Positions 63,229 to 64,000 of a DNA stretch of 64,000 nt are shown here, in pieces. Within the stretch, counting starts at the first letter, position 1, and each line of letters starts with the position of its first letter. The stretch covers positions 124,001-188,000 of the forward strand of contig NZ_JAMOHZ010000002.1 of NCBI RefSeq assembly GCF_024448715.1, in the 5' to 3' direction. Below the pieces are notes generated by a model. It saw only the letters and a list, made by a program, of their open reading frames with translations. It searched no databases and was not told the origin of the DNA. Both the position numbers and the translations under genes were made by a program. The stretch comes from Stutzerimonas stutzeri. GTDB lineage: Bacteria > Pseudomonadota > Gammaproteobacteria > Pseudomonadales > Pseudomonadaceae.

Positions 63229-63909
63229 CTAGGCGTCTGGCGCGTCGATCAAATAGCCCATCCCACGAGCTGTTTGTATGAGCTTCGGCTCGAATTCATC
63301 ATCAATTTTCGCTCTCAGCCGCCGTACCGCCACCTCGATCACATTGGTGTCGCTATCGAAGTTCATGTCCCATACCTGGGAGGCAATGAGCGATTTGGAC
63401 AGGACTTCCCCGCGACGCCTAAGCAATAGCTCAAGAAGTGCGAATTCCTTGGCGGTTAGGTCTATGCGTTTCCCCGAGCGCGTAACCCGACGTCTCAGCA
63501 GATCCATCTCAAGGTCGAGGAGCTTGAGTATCGTTTGGTTGGGAGCATGGTTGCCGCGGCGAAGCAACGTACGGATCCTGGCGAGCAATTCGGAGAATGC
63601 AAACGGCTTGATAAGATAATCATCAGCGCCCAGCTCCAACCCCTTTACGCGATCCTGTACCCCATCTCTGGCGGTGAGGAAAAGCACGGGGACCTCATTA
63701 CCGGCCGCGCGGACTTTCTGTAAAACCTGCCACCCATCCAAACCAGGCATCATCACATCTAAGATGAGCAGGTCGTATGCCGCATTAAGCGCATGCTGAG
63801 CAGCATCGGTCCCATTCAGAACCCGATCGACAGTGAAGCCCGCCTCAGTGAGCCCCTGCTGTAGGTAGGTGCCCGTTTTCGGCTCATCTTCAGCAACAAG
63901 AAGCTTCAT
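63229..63909 (-). CDS. czcR: Heavy-metal response regulator, CzcR/CopR-like
   Basis: A 226-residue OmpR-family regulator. Receiver domain: acidic EDEP at 7-10, phospho-acceptor D51 in [13 protein letters not shown]101 in YLIKPF. C-terminal winged helix: [21 protein letters not shown] and [17 protein letters not shown]. The partner kinase czcS usually follows on the same strand, but a convergent TcmP-like gene lies there instead. A palindromic motif lies 60-80 bp upstream. Genes it controls are probably beyond the right edge. Confidence 0.88.
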   Translation of the reverse strand: MKLLVAEDEPKTGTYLQQGLTEAGFTVDRVLNGTDAAQHALNAAYDLLILDVMMPGLDGWQVLQKVRAAGNEVPVLFLTARDGVQDRVKGLELGADDYLIKPFAFSELLARIRTLLRRGNHAPNQTILKLLDLEMDLLRRRVTRSGKRIDLTAKEFALLELLLRRRGEVLSKSLIASQVWDMNFDSDTNVIEVAVRRLRAKIDDEFEPKLIQTARGMGYLIDAPDA

Positions 63910-63972
63910 TGAAAGTACTCCGCCTGCATTGAGATCACAGTGTGCCGACTCTCAGATCTTGCAGCCAGTACC

Positions 63973-63986
63973 TTACAGAAACGTAA
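63973..63986. promoter_or_regulatory. Palindrome upstream of czcR, candidate regulator box
   Basis: TTAC-AGAAAC-GTAA is a 4-base inverted repeat with a 6-base centre, in the region between czcR and what is probably a divergent metal-efflux operon outside the window. OmpR-type metal regulators of this group use TTAC...GTAA-like boxes. No binding evidence. Confidence 0.5.
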
Positions 63987-64000
63987 TGCCCGCATCATCT

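Noticed and set aside
1-64000. CRISPR arrays, rRNA or tRNA genes
   Set aside because: No regularly spaced identical repeats and no rRNA- or tRNA-like sequence was noticed.

Overview
This window is high-GC gammaproteobacterial chromosome. The gene orders xseB-ispA-dxs, cobalamin riboswitch/btuB/btuF/ribA, pgpA-thiL-nusB-ribH-ribB-ribE-ribD-nrdR, the Pseudomonas-style REP repeats and the protein sequences all point to a pseudomonad, most likely the Pseudomonas stutzeri group (Stutzerimonas). That assignment is from memory of gene order and sequence, not from a search.

Layout. (1) 1-7340 is the end of a defence island: the 3' end of a DarG antitoxin, a type III restriction subunit (Res), and on the other strand a three-gene ABC-3C type conflict system (restriction-like nuclease, middle component, SMC-like ATPase with a zinc hook). 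It ends in a stretch with G-rich direct repeats that may be an attachment site. (2) 7623-47800 is core chromosome. It holds an MHYT hybrid sensor kinase; a stress cluster (manganese catalase, retropepsin-like protein, VKOR/SPW membrane protein, SDR); a CadR-type regulator facing a cation transporter across a MerR-type promoter; isoprenoid genes (ispA, dxs); B12 uptake (cobalamin riboswitch, btuB, btuF); nearly all riboflavin synthesis genes (ribA, ribH, ribB, ribE with FMN riboswitch, ribD) together with thiL, nusB and nrdR; and housekeeping genes up to rhlE and hrpB. (3) 47807-64000 is a mobile region. A four-gene recombinase operon of the GInt type (ginABCD: three tyrosine recombinases and one small helical protein) sits inside hrpB, at the codons of helicase motif II. 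To its right lie a decayed second hrpB piece, a stump of a second ginD, and then a complete, compositionally different hrpB. Beyond is cargo with many orphaned or broken genes: an AbiEi-like antitoxin, XRE and MbcA/ParS/Xre proteins without toxins, IS21-like end repeats without an IS, a umuD-umuC deletion remnant, a TcmP-like fragment, and a CzcR regulator without a kinase beside it.

How it fits together. The riboflavin genes form one long minus-strand operon controlled by an FMN riboswitch. RibB's C-terminal domain has lost its zinc cysteines, and a separate RibA supplies GTP cyclohydrolase II. B12 uptake is controlled by its own riboswitch. The most unusual feature is the hrpB region. The order (host hrpB C-terminal part | ginABCD | hrpB C-terminal remnant | ginD remnant | intact hrpB) is what repeated insertion of elements that each carry a spare hrpB would produce. 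The right-hand attachment end and the displaced 5' part of the host hrpB are not visible and should lie beyond base 64000.
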